Shown in pieces: positions 6,507 to 13,860 of a stretch of 14,634 nucleotides of DNA. The stretch's first letter is position 1; each line of letters starts with the position of its first letter. A program made the position numbers and the translations under genes. The notes under the pieces are model-generated. The model made no database searches. It was not told where the DNA came from and saw nothing but the letters and a program-made list of their open reading frames with translations. Location of the stretch: assembly GCA_900554305.1 (NCBI GenBank), contig USGV01000017.1, positions 1 to 14,634 of the forward strand, written 5' to 3'. Source of the DNA: an uncultured Mycoplasmatota bacterium. GTDB lineage: Bacteria > Bacillota_I > Bacilli_A > RF39 > UBA660.

Positions 6507-7399
6507 TGTTGGTCTTTTGCCTCCTTTTTACTTAATACCCAGTCCTTAGATACTTTTGCTATGGTACTACCACAATATTCGCAAGTTTGAGATGCTTTGC
6601 TTGTTAGCTTTGCTCCGCAGTTTGGACAGGTGTCTGGTGTTGTTTTATTACATACATAAATCAGTTCATAGTGCATATATATTTTTCTATGCTTGTTTCC
6701 TCTTGTTACTTGATGGTTTTGTACTATATAGTCATAGAATGCTACTTTTAATTCCATTGTTACTGTTATTTGATTATTCTCTTCTTTAATATCTGTAATC
6801 ATAGAGTCAAGATAGTTAAATGATTCCATTACATTTTGCTCATTTTTTATCTTTAATGTTTGCAGTTGCATTTCATATTGATTATATAGTTCATCCGTTA
6901 ATTTAGTTCTTAATTTTTCATATTCAAAATTCATCCAAGCATGTTGAATATCTATATAATCCTGATATCTCGCTTGTAAAAATTCTTGTGCATTATAGTC
7001 AGGAATCAATGCCTTTATTTTATCTATTGATAATTCTTTTCTGTGATCTAATTTTTTCATATTTGATAATATATTAGAGCTTTTATTTTTCTTTCCCCTA
7101 GCTGTTTCTATAGCTATTAAAGTAGGAACTATTAGTATTACTATTGCTAGTATTAAAACTGCTCCATTGATAGATGTATCATCATTACTTGAACTACTAC
7201 TATAGTAATTAGAACCACTATCCCAGCTAGAGCCACTGTCCCAACTGGATCCACCAGACCAACTAGAACCTCCGCTCCAGCCTCCACCGGTATCAAAACT
7301 AGAATCAAATCCAGAGTCGGCTTTTACTGTTGGTATTACTAATAATGTTAGTAAAATAACTATTATTGTTGGCAATAATATATAACTCTTTTTTTTCAT
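6503..7399 (-). CDS. Membrane-anchored Tim44-like protein with Gly/Ser/Trp repeats and zinc ribbon
   Basis: The 298-residue product has five parts. An N-terminal hydrophobic signal (KKKSYILLPTIIVILLTLLV, 2-21) ends near VKAD. A low-complexity segment (about 38-72) repeats WSGGSS and WDSGSS. A membrane helix covers about 79-97 (GAVLILAIVILIVPTLIAI). A Tim44/NTF2-like domain follows (about 130-250: FLQARYQDYIDIQHAWMN, then LTDELYNQYEMQLQTLK). The zinc ribbon is CPNC (258-261) and CEYC (273-276), then DWVLS. The predicted topology puts the repeats outside and the Tim44 and zinc-ribbon part inside. Similar proteins are annotated as Tim44-like domain proteins in Firmicutes and their job is unknown. 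GAGGAG precedes ATG by 7 bp. It is coupled by a 4-bp overlap to its soluble paralogue. Confidence 0.75.
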   Translation of the reverse strand: MKKKSYILLPTIIVILLTLLVIPTVKADSGFDSSFDTGGGWSGGSSWSGGSSWDSGSSWDSGSNYYSSSSSNDDTSINGAVLILAIVILIVPTLIAIETARGKKNKSSNILSNMKKLDHRKELSIDKIKALIPDYNAQEFLQARYQDYIDIQHAWMNFEYEKLRTKLTDELYNQYEMQLQTLKIKNEQNVMESFNYLDSMITDIKEENNQITVTMELKVAFYDYIVQNHQVTRGNKHRKIYMHYELIYVCNKTTPDTCPNCGAKLTSKASQTCEYCGSTIAKVSKDWVLSKKEAKDQQ

Positions 7400-7433
7400 T
7401 TTGCTACTCCTCTATCTCTACTACTCTCTTTTT

Positions 7434-7442
7434 ATTTTACCA
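7434..7442 (-). promoter_or_regulatory. Extended -10 promoter for the Tim44-like pair
   Basis: The minus strand reads TGGTAAAAT (TG-n-TAAAAT). A TTGTTC lies 15 bp before the TAAAAT and might act as a -35. It sits between the mraY terminator and the gene, where a promoter is required. Confidence 0.45.
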
Positions 7443-7458
7443 TTATTTTTTATGGAAC

Positions 7459-7492
7459 AAAAAAAAAGATGCCTTCTTTTGACATCTTTTTT
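7459..7492 (-). terminator. Intrinsic terminator after mraY
   Basis: A 12-bp stem (AAAAAAGATGTC with GGCATCTTTTTT, one G-U pair) and a 7-base loop lead into a run of nine T. The stem begins inside the mraY stop codon. Confidence 0.85.
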
Positions 7493-8471
7493 ACAACCAC
7501 ACTCCAAATATAATTCCTGCCATAGCAAGCAATAATCCACCTACCCAGAATAGTTTTACAATATCTGTCTCTTCCCATCCTAGTTTTTCAAAATGATGGT
7601 GAATTGGAGTCATTAAAAATAACTTCTTATGAAATACTTGTACCCAGAATGTTTGAATAATCACACTTAATGTTTCTATTACAAAGATACCTGCTACTAC
7701 TAGGAGAGTCAATTCTCTATGAGTTAAAATAGCAATTGCTCCCATGGTAGCACCTAAAGCAAGGGAACCTGTATCTCCCATGATTACTTTAGCAGGGTGT
7801 GTATTATAGATTAAATACCCCATTAAACTTCCAACTAAAATTAAACTGAAAATCCCGATATCTTCAAAACCAACCATTAAGGAGATTAGAGCAAAAGCAA
7901 TGTAGGCAATTGCTGAAAGTCCTCCCGCTAGTCCATCTAGTCCATCGGTTAAATTTACAGCATTACTTGCTCCTACTAAAACGAACAGAATGAACAGACC
8001 ATAGAGCCATCCCATTTCTATATCAATATGAAGCGTTCCAACTACCCAAGATGTTTGTCCACCATTTCTCATATAGATATAGAAGAAACCGATAGCAATC
8101 AACACTTGCATAATGAGTTTTTGATAAGTTGTTAGTCCTTCATTTTGTGCTCTCCTAATTGATAAAAAATCATCTAGAAATCCTATACAAGCATATCCTA
8201 GAAACACCAATAAAACAATTCCTAAATTTGCTGTATATGGAATTTTATCTGTCAGGATTAAAAGAATTGTTGCGGCTACTGTAGGAATGATAAAAATTAA
8301 CCCTCCTATTGTTGGAGTACCTTCTTTTTTTCTATGCGCTTCTCCTACAAAGACACTAACTCTTTGCCCCATTTTTAATTTTTTTAGTATTGGTATTAAT
8401 ATTAATCCTAATACTGCCGAAGATAAAAAACCAATCATTATCGCGAAGATAGCTTTGGTCAATAATAACAT
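7491..8471 (-). CDS. mraY: MraY, phospho-N-acetylmuramoyl-pentapeptide transferase
   Basis: MraY makes lipid I by moving phospho-MurNAc-pentapeptide from UDP to undecaprenyl phosphate in the cytoplasmic membrane. The product has ten or so membrane helices and the family motifs (numbered from my chosen start): GTPTIGGLIF (51-60), the catalytic-site DD pair in GFLDDF (97-102), NLTDGLDGLAGG (173-184), GDTGSLALG (232-240) and PIHHHFEKLGW (289-299). I start at ATG 8471 because GGAG lies 8 bp upstream; GTG 8480, three codons earlier, lacks a ribosome site and would overlap that GGAG. This gives 326 residues, usual for MraY. It follows the coiled-coil gene with no terminator between, so it is probably in one unit with the PBP, plus an internal promoter. 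Confidence 0.95.
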   Translation of the reverse strand: MLLLTKAIFAIMIGFLSSAVLGLILIPILKKLKMGQRVSVFVGEAHRKKEGTPTIGGLIFIIPTVAATILLILTDKIPYTANLGIVLLVFLGYACIGFLDDFLSIRRAQNEGLTTYQKLIMQVLIAIGFFYIYMRNGGQTSWVVGTLHIDIEMGWLYGLFILFVLVGASNAVNLTDGLDGLAGGLSAIAYIAFALISLMVGFEDIGIFSLILVGSLMGYLIYNTHPAKVIMGDTGSLALGATMGAIAILTHRELTLLVVAGIFVIETLSVIIQTFWVQVFHKKLFLMTPIHHHFEKLGWEETDIVKLFWVGGLLLAMAGIIFGVWL

Positions 8472-8497
8472 TTCGTTCACTCCATTTCTCTTGTGAT

Positions 8498-8506
8498 ATT
8501 ATATCA
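8498..8506 (-). promoter_or_regulatory. Extended -10 promoter for mraY
   Basis: TGATATAAT (TG-n-TATAAT) on the minus strand is a consensus extended -10, with about 26 bp between it and the chosen ATG. A TTGCAT sits 19 bp upstream of the hexamer, a long spacer for a -35. Confidence 0.55.
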
Positions 8507-8551
8507 TACTTCATAAATTATTATGCAATTTTTGGTTCTTTAGACAAAATT

Positions 8552-10234
8552 TTACACTTCTTCTACTCTTTCTAAAGTTTTTACTTTTTGATTATTTTTT
8601 TCTAATAAATTTTCTTGTTGTTGTTTGATTTTTTCTAATTCTTCTTCTTTTTCTTTTAATTCTCTTAATAATTTGTTCAAATTAGACAATAATTCTTTGC
8701 ATTCTGGAATTTCGTTTATATATTCTTTAAAATCCTTTTCAATCTTTCCAATCATATTTTCTAGTTTATCAGAAGTTTTTCCTATTAAGTTTATAGCATC
8801 ACTTACTTTAGAAATGTTGGTTTCTATTTCTTTTCCGTAATCTGTTACCGAAATAATTCTGTATCTTCTTTCTCTTAGTCTAGGATTCATTAAGTTTCTC
8901 ATAAAATATAGATAAGCTGCTGTTGCGGTAGCCATGGCTTTCGCGCTTCTACCTCCAGGAATCATCATAGGTATTGCTAACATCCTTAGAAGTCTTCTAC
9001 TTTGTCTTGTCATTAGTTGCATTCTGTACTCTACCTGTTCTGTAATTGATGTAGAGTCTTTTACTTTTTGTTCTAATTCTTTTAGCATTGTGTCTTGTTC
9101 ATATTGAAGGGCTATTAATTGATTATTAAAATTATCATAGTCATAATATGCATCTTTCATGCTTTGTAGTTTTTCTTCATCTACTTCTAGCTCTTCTTTT
9201 TTCGTTTCTACTTTGGTGTTTAAATTTCCTGTTTTCTTGGTTACTTCTTCTAGTTTTCCAGCAATCATAATATATAAATCTGAATCTTTAACTTCATCTA
9301 CTACTTTTTTATTCTTGAAACTTTCTATATAACCATCTACTAAGTCAGTAAGATAATCTTCTGCTTCTAAATTATTTACTTCCACTTTTATTTTTTCTTT
9401 TAATTCTTCTAATTTTTTAATAACCATATTTAACTGAAATAAAATGTCTTCGGCTTCTTTTGATGTGTGCATATCATCAGAGTCTTTTGCTAATACGTTA
9501 TACTCATATATTAGTTCTTTTAATTCTTGTTTAATTTCTTTTAACTTTGATTCATATTCTGCAACTATTTTCTTATCTTGGGCCTTTTGAAAGGCTGGGT
9601 TTGTTGCTAGTGAATCTGTTGCTTTTACTATTTTCGTTTTTGGTAGAGGAATTGTATCTTGTTTTTCTTTTAGTAATTCTACTTTTTGTTCTTCTTTTTT
9701 CTCTATAGTAAATGTTACTTTTTCTATTCCTACTTTATCATTTTCCCTTAATGATACTTTTGCTGTTGCTACTGTTGGAATTTCTGTTATTTCTAAAGCC
9801 TCTTTTGTTTCTTTTCTTACTCTAGGTGTTGTAGGGACTACTTTCTTTCCTTCAATCGTTTTTGGATAACCATAGTCTGTAAACTTTCTATCGTTCGTCT
9901 GGTAATCTTCTATATAAATAGAGGTCTCACTTAACTCTAATTTTTCTGCTTGATGAAGTTCTTCTGTCTGTAGACTTTTTGCTTGTTCCCTTTCTTCTTT
10001 TTTTTCATCTCTTACATGAAAAATAGCATCAAAAGTGTTTCCTGCAATTGAAAGTGGTACGGCGACGAGAAAAGAAGCTAGTTGGAGATTTCTTACTTCC
10101 TTTTCTAACTTTTCTAATCTTAACTTTTTTTTCTTCTGATAATATTCTTTTAGTTTCTTTTTATTTTCTGATGTTATGATGATAGTTCGCTTTCTATCTC
10201 TTCTACCACCTTTTGTCCCTATTGTTTCGTTCAT
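8552..10234 (-). CDS. Large coiled-coil protein of unknown function inside the cell-wall cluster
   Basis: I do not recognise this protein. From the chosen start it has 560 residues. It opens with a basic segment (GRRDRKR, then KKLKEYYQKKKKLRLEKLEKE), followed by a short hydrophobic stretch, LASFLVAVPLSIAG (52-65). A Lys/Glu-rich central part holds long predicted coiled coils (about 220-290 and 325-395). Then comes a second hydrophobic pair with a Gly-Gly turn, about 415-448 (LLRMLAIPMMIPGGRSAKAM, then ATATAAYLYFMR), and a C-terminal coiled coil (about 500-556). This looks like a membrane-associated cytoplasmic scaffold. ATG 10234 has GGTGA six bases upstream, while ATG 10246, four codons earlier, has none. 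It lies between the PBP and mraY, a place where most dcw clusters have no such gene, so a role in wall synthesis or division is plausible but unproven. Confidence 0.8.
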   Translation of the reverse strand: MNETIGTKGGRRDRKRTIIITSENKKKLKEYYQKKKKLRLEKLEKEVRNLQLASFLVAVPLSIAGNTFDAIFHVRDEKKEEREQAKSLQTEELHQAEKLELSETSIYIEDYQTNDRKFTDYGYPKTIEGKKVVPTTPRVRKETKEALEITEIPTVATAKVSLRENDKVGIEKVTFTIEKKEEQKVELLKEKQDTIPLPKTKIVKATDSLATNPAFQKAQDKKIVAEYESKLKEIKQELKELIYEYNVLAKDSDDMHTSKEAEDILFQLNMVIKKLEELKEKIKVEVNNLEAEDYLTDLVDGYIESFKNKKVVDEVKDSDLYIMIAGKLEEVTKKTGNLNTKVETKKEELEVDEEKLQSMKDAYYDYDNFNNQLIALQYEQDTMLKELEQKVKDSTSITEQVEYRMQLMTRQSRRLLRMLAIPMMIPGGRSAKAMATATAAYLYFMRNLMNPRLRERRYRIISVTDYGKEIETNISKVSDAINLIGKTSDKLENMIGKIEKDFKEYINEIPECKELLSNLNKLLRELKEKEEELEKIKQQQENLLEKNNQKVKTLERVEEV

Positions 10235-10316
10235 TTTTTTCACCATTTTAAGTGTATCATAATTTTATTCTCTTTTATATAGTTTCTATTTATTTCTCCA
10301 CTTCTTTTGTGTCAAA

Positions 10317-12221
10317 TTACTCTAATAATAGTCTAACTGTTCCGCCTTCTTCTAATTTTTCTCCGGCATCAGGTGATTGTGCAACTACCTTTTCTCCTGT
10401 TCCTGAATATTCAATTGTAAACTTACTTAATTTCTTCTTAGCTTCTTCTACGCTTTTTCCTACTACCTTAGGAACTTTATGAGTTGGGATATCCGTCCAT
10501 TCTAAATCTTTTTTCATTTCTCCTTCCTGTTTTGGAATCTCCAATGCATCAATGATATCTAATAAAATACGTCTTGCTATTGGAGTCGTTGTATAACTGG
10601 ATAGAAGTGCTGTGTTTTTTGGATTATCTATTGCTAAATATAGAACAGCTTGTGGATCATTGGAAGGGACTACTGCCATGAATGACATGATATAGTTCCC
10701 TACTAAATATTTTCCGTCCTGTACTTTTTGAGCGGTTCCCGTTTTACCTCCAATACGGTAACCTTCTATATAGGCACTTTTCCCTCCTCCTTTTGCTACT
10801 ACACTTTCTAAAGCATGTCTCATAATTCTTGAAGTTTTCTTACTAATTACTTGTCTTATTTTTTTCTTTTTTGTTTGCTCAATAATACTTCCTGTTTCTT
10901 TTTCTGATATACTTTTTACTATGTATGGTTCATATAAAGTACCGCCGTTTACTACAGCTGATACTGCTGCTACTTGTTGTATTGGAGTTACACTAACACC
11001 TTGTCCAAAAGCAGTTGTTGCAAGTTCTACATTCCCTACTTGATTTAAGTTAAAAATGATTCCTTTTCCTTCTCCATTTAGATCTACTCCTGTTTTTCTA
11101 CCAAACCCAAACTTATCTATATAACTAAATAGTGTTTCTTTTCCTAGAAGTTGCCCCATCTTTACAAATCCTGGGTTACAAGAATTTTGAAGTACTTGTA
11201 GAAAAGTTTGTTCTCCGTGTCCCCCTGCTTTCCAGCAACGTAGTGTAGAGCCGTCTACATTCACACTACCTGAATCGTAAAAATGATCTTTATTTAAGTC
11301 TACTACAGCTTCTTCTACTGCTGCTGATGTCGTTATTATCTTGAATGTAGACCCAGGTTCATAGGATGCCCAGATAGGTAAATTTCTGCTTAATACTTCT
11401 TGCGTATAATCTTGATAGTTATTAGGATCATAATCCGGTCGTGATGCCATTCCTAATATTTCTCCATTATTAGGATCCATTACGATTGCTAGAGCCATAT
11501 CAGGTGAGAACATATCAACTACATTGTCTAGTTCTCTCTCTAATGACTTTTGAATATTAATATCTATGGTTAATGATATATTCATACCATCTTGAGCTTC
11601 TACATAGATATCTGATAAATTTAATTTATTTCCTTTGGCATCAGAAAAATATTTTATGGCTCCACTTTTTCCTGTTAAATACTTATCATATTGTAATTCT
11701 AATCCTGATAGTCCCTGATTATCAATTCCAACATAACCAAGGCTATGAGATAACATATTTCCATATGGGTAATATCTTTTGGCTTCTTTTACCAAGTATA
11801 CACCATCTAACTTTAAATCTGATATTTGCTCTGCTACATCATAAGATAATCTTCTCCCCTCTGGGTGAACTCTTTCAATTGATGTCTGTTTGTAGACATG
11901 TTCTTTCATTTCTTTATAGCTAACATTTAATATTTCTGCTAATTTTTTAGTAGTTTCCTTTTTATTTTTAATTTGATTGGGAATTAACACTAAAGATGTT
12001 GTAGTTAAATTATCTGCTAGTACCACACCATTTCTATCTAGTATTAATCCTCTATCTGCCTCTATTGGTAAATCTCTACTCCATAAATCCGATGCATAGT
12101 CGTTTAATTTTTTATAATCTATCATTTGTACATAAAATACTCTTAAGATAATAAAAATAAATAACAGTAGTAAAATTAAAAAAACTATTTTAATTCTTTG
12201 ATCTATCTTTCTTAAAAACAT
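10317..12221 (-). CDS. ftsI: Class B penicillin-binding protein (FtsI/SpoVD type) with one PASTA domain
   Basis: This transpeptidase cross-links new septal (or spore) peptidoglycan and normally partners FtsW. The 634-residue product has a short cytoplasmic tail, one membrane helix (11-31), and the dimerisation and pedestal domain from RGLILDRNG (57-65). The transpeptidase domain carries all active-site motifs: STFK (Ser291 nucleophile, Lys294), SCN (347-349) and KTGT (493-496). A single PASTA domain (about 581-634, from HKVPKVVGKS to TVRLLLE) ends the protein. One PASTA resembles SpoVD; PBP2B-type division enzymes of Bacilli usually have two. I cannot tell division from sporulation use. ATG follows GAGGTG closely. 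No convincing promoter lies between it and the preceding terminator. Confidence 0.93.
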   Translation of the reverse strand: MFLRKIDQRIKIVFLILLLLFIFIILRVFYVQMIDYKKLNDYASDLWSRDLPIEADRGLILDRNGVVLADNLTTTSLVLIPNQIKNKKETTKKLAEILNVSYKEMKEHVYKQTSIERVHPEGRRLSYDVAEQISDLKLDGVYLVKEAKRYYPYGNMLSHSLGYVGIDNQGLSGLELQYDKYLTGKSGAIKYFSDAKGNKLNLSDIYVEAQDGMNISLTIDINIQKSLERELDNVVDMFSPDMALAIVMDPNNGEILGMASRPDYDPNNYQDYTQEVLSRNLPIWASYEPGSTFKIITTSAAVEEAVVDLNKDHFYDSGSVNVDGSTLRCWKAGGHGEQTFLQVLQNSCNPGFVKMGQLLGKETLFSYIDKFGFGRKTGVDLNGEGKGIIFNLNQVGNVELATTAFGQGVSVTPIQQVAAVSAVVNGGTLYEPYIVKSISEKETGSIIEQTKKKKIRQVISKKTSRIMRHALESVVAKGGGKSAYIEGYRIGGKTGTAQKVQDGKYLVGNYIMSFMAVVPSNDPQAVLYLAIDNPKNTALLSSYTTTPIARRILLDIIDALEIPKQEGEMKKDLEWTDIPTHKVPKVVGKSVEEAKKKLSKFTIEYSGTGEKVVAQSPDAGEKLEEGGTVRLLLE

Positions 12222-12256
12222 AGTCCACCTCTAATAGTTTTTTATGTTTTAAAGAT

Positions 12257-12287
12257 AAAAAAAGAACGTTTTTTCTTCGTTCTTTTT
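12257..12287 (-). terminator. Intrinsic terminator after the small membrane protein gene
   Basis: Ten-base arms AAAAAGAACG (12287-12278) and CGTTCTTTTT (12268-12259) with a 9-base A-rich loop run into T residues. It begins 7 bp after the stop codon. Confidence 0.8.
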
Positions 12288-12294
12288 CGCTTTT

Positions 12295-12813
12295 TTAGTC
12301 AATTCTTTTATATTTTACACCATCGATTGTTATTATATCGCTATTCGTATCTTTTGACATTAATTGTTCAAAACTTGGTCTTATATTTAGAGGAAGTGTA
12401 TTGTAATCTACTACCTCTTTTACATTGATATCTCCATTATAGTATTTGCCTTTTACAAAAGTATCTACTTGATATCTACCATTATTAAATCCTATATCTT
12501 CTGTTACTTGTTCCAATGTGTTTTTAGAGGGAACATATACTAGAAATTCAGCATTAAATTGTGGCCTATGATTTACTTTGTTTCCATTACGATATACGCT
12601 TTTTATTAGTGCATAGCATTCCTCACCAAACTTTTCTGTTTTATGGTTTGCTACTACTTTTTTTATTCCTTTTACTAATATGACAATCCCAATTATCCAA
12701 AATCCTCCAATAACTAAAATTGCAAACAAGTTTACCTCTTTTGTTATTAAAAAAGGTATTGTAAAAAAGATCATAAATATGGTCCAACTAAGACCAAAAG
12801 TAAATTCAAACAT
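12295..12813 (-). CDS. Small membrane protein with two N-terminal helices, unknown function
   Basis: This 172-residue protein has two hydrophobic helices (about 7-23 and 28-49) and then a soluble domain of about 115 residues. The soluble part is strand-rich, with FGEECYALIKSVYRNGN and later FNAEFLVYVPSK, then YQVDTFVKGKYYNGD. That layout recalls DUF3592-type membrane proteins, but the resemblance is loose and I would not assign the family. There is no signal peptidase site. ATG is preceded by GAGGT five bases upstream. It lies 59 bp after the MYG1-like gene without a terminator between and ends at a strong one, so it closes that transcription unit. A second promoter site may lie in the gap. 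Confidence 0.75.
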   Translation of the reverse strand: MFEFTFGLSWTIFMIFFTIPFLITKEVNLFAILVIGGFWIIGIVILVKGIKKVVANHKTEKFGEECYALIKSVYRNGNKVNHRPQFNAEFLVYVPSKNTLEQVTEDIGFNNGRYQVDTFVKGKYYNGDINVKEVVDYNTLPLNIRPSFEQLMSKDTNSDIITIDGVKYKRID

Positions 12814-12844
12814 ATTTTACCTCTCTACTTTCTATTTTATCTTT

Positions 12845-12853
12845 ATTTTATCA
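12845..12853 (-). promoter_or_regulatory. Extended -10 promoter for the small membrane protein, within a palindrome
   Basis: TGATAAAAT on the minus strand fits TG-n-TAAAAT, about 31 bp before the ATG. It overlaps an inverted repeat at 12848-12868 with 9 of 10 pairs matching around a central G (arms TTATCA and TGATAA). The -35 is poor. Confidence 0.4.
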
Positions 12854-12872
12854 TATAGTATTTGATAACTCT

Positions 12873-13793
12873 CTATAATTCTTCTTGTTTTTTTGCTTCT
12901 CTTAATATTTTTTCCAATACTTGATATGCTGCTTCTTTCGTTTTACATGTCATTAAAAAGCGTCCTGAATGACAAAATGTTGTACCTTTAATTCCTGTTT
13001 TTTCTTCTAGTCCTTCGTTCTCAAGTCCTGCCCATGCTTCAGGAAATGGACATCTATCCGTTTTATCTTCTGATGATTTTTTGATTGTTTTAATCCCCCA
13101 TCCGCCACGGTTAGAAGGATATAGAGCAAAGAGGATATGATTACCTTCTTCGTTTTTTATTACTGTTTCTTCGTATGGGATATACTCTTCTAGCTCTAAA
13201 TAATCCTTAGTAGTGGTTTTTAATTTTTCTAGAATAATTTTTTTTGCTTTTACTTTTCCTTGAATATTGTATAGAATTTCTTGGAATATTATTTTAGCTA
13301 ATTCGACTGCTTTGATAAATTGTTCATTTTCGTCTTGTGTACTTCCAAAACTTGGATTGCAAACTTTGATAATATCATCTAGGGTTTTTATCTTAAAATT
13401 TGCATTTATCTCTGGAAATACGCCGTTATCTACAGCATCAATTCCTTCGATTAGTTCTTTATCTATAGTATTAAATACTTCCTCAATCTCTTCTATGTTT
13501 AGTTTTTTTAAATAATCTTTTCCAAAATCCCGAAATAAAAGACCAAAGGACGAATATTTTATGCCATTTTCTCTTAATTCAGCATCTTCTTGATGATGAT
13601 CGTACTTTCCTCTTCCTATATCATAAATCAAAGCACCTTTGGGTATTTTATCTTTTTCTATTTGTGGTACTCTTATTACGGCTATATCTTTTTTATATAA
13701 ATCTAGGAAAGCGGTTGCGAACACTTCATCTGTGTGCATAGTACCACTATGTGTTATATATTTTGCATCTTTTATATCTGTTACTAATTTCAT
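12873..13793 (-). CDS. MYG1-family metal-dependent phosphoesterase/exonuclease
   Basis: This protein belongs to the MYG1 (formerly UPF0160) family, related to DHH phosphoesterases; eukaryotic MYG1 is a 3'-5' RNA exonuclease. Numbered from my start (306 residues), metal-site motifs are THSGTMHTDE (14-23, with H15, H20 and D22), YDIGRGKYDHHQ (57-68) and IDAVDNG (118-124). A C-terminal SNRGGWGIKTI (from about 227) and HSGRF (275-279) complete the family pattern. I start at ATG 13793, with AAGAGGAG just upstream. An ATG eleven codons earlier (13826) would lie upstream of the extended -10 TATAAT at 13820-13815 and so outside the transcript. It is the first gene of its unit. In bacteria the physiological substrate is uncertain. 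Confidence 0.9.
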   Translation of the reverse strand: MKLVTDIKDAKYITHSGTMHTDEVFATAFLDLYKKDIAVIRVPQIEKDKIPKGALIYDIGRGKYDHHQEDAELRENGIKYSSFGLLFRDFGKDYLKKLNIEEIEEVFNTIDKELIEGIDAVDNGVFPEINANFKIKTLDDIIKVCNPSFGSTQDENEQFIKAVELAKIIFQEILYNIQGKVKAKKIILEKLKTTTKDYLELEEYIPYEETVIKNEEGNHILFALYPSNRGGWGIKTIKKSSEDKTDRCPFPEAWAGLENEGLEEKTGIKGTTFCHSGRFLMTCKTKEAAYQVLEKILREAKKQEEL

Positions 13794-13814
13794 AAGCTCC
13801 TCTTTTCTTTTTTT

Positions 13815-13823
13815 ATTATAGCA
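13815..13823 (-). promoter_or_regulatory. Extended -10 promoter for the MYG1-like gene
   Basis: TGCTATAAT (TG-n-TATAAT) lies 21 bp before the chosen ATG and just after the terminator of the upstream gene. No clear -35 is seen. Its position supports the shorter MYG1 start. Confidence 0.6.
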
Positions 13824-13835
13824 CAAAACTATAAC

Positions 13836-13860
13836 AAAAAAGAACAGTTTCCTGTTCTTT
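13836..13860 (-). terminator. Intrinsic terminator with GAAA tetraloop
   Basis: A perfect 9-bp stem, AAAGAACAG with CTGTTCTTT, closed by a GAAA loop, is followed by T residues. The stem starts inside the stop codon of the upstream Gln-rich gene. Confidence 0.9.

Noticed and set aside
10247..10316. TTGACA at 10315-10310 as a -35 for the coiled-coil gene
   Set aside because: The 17-bp spaced hexamer downstream (TAAATA) is a poor -10, and the better TATGAT is too far away. No convincing pair.
12222..12256. Promoter directly before the PBP gene
   Set aside because: The best pair (TTTATC, 17 bp, TATTAG) is weak, and its start would fall in the ribosome site. Not called.
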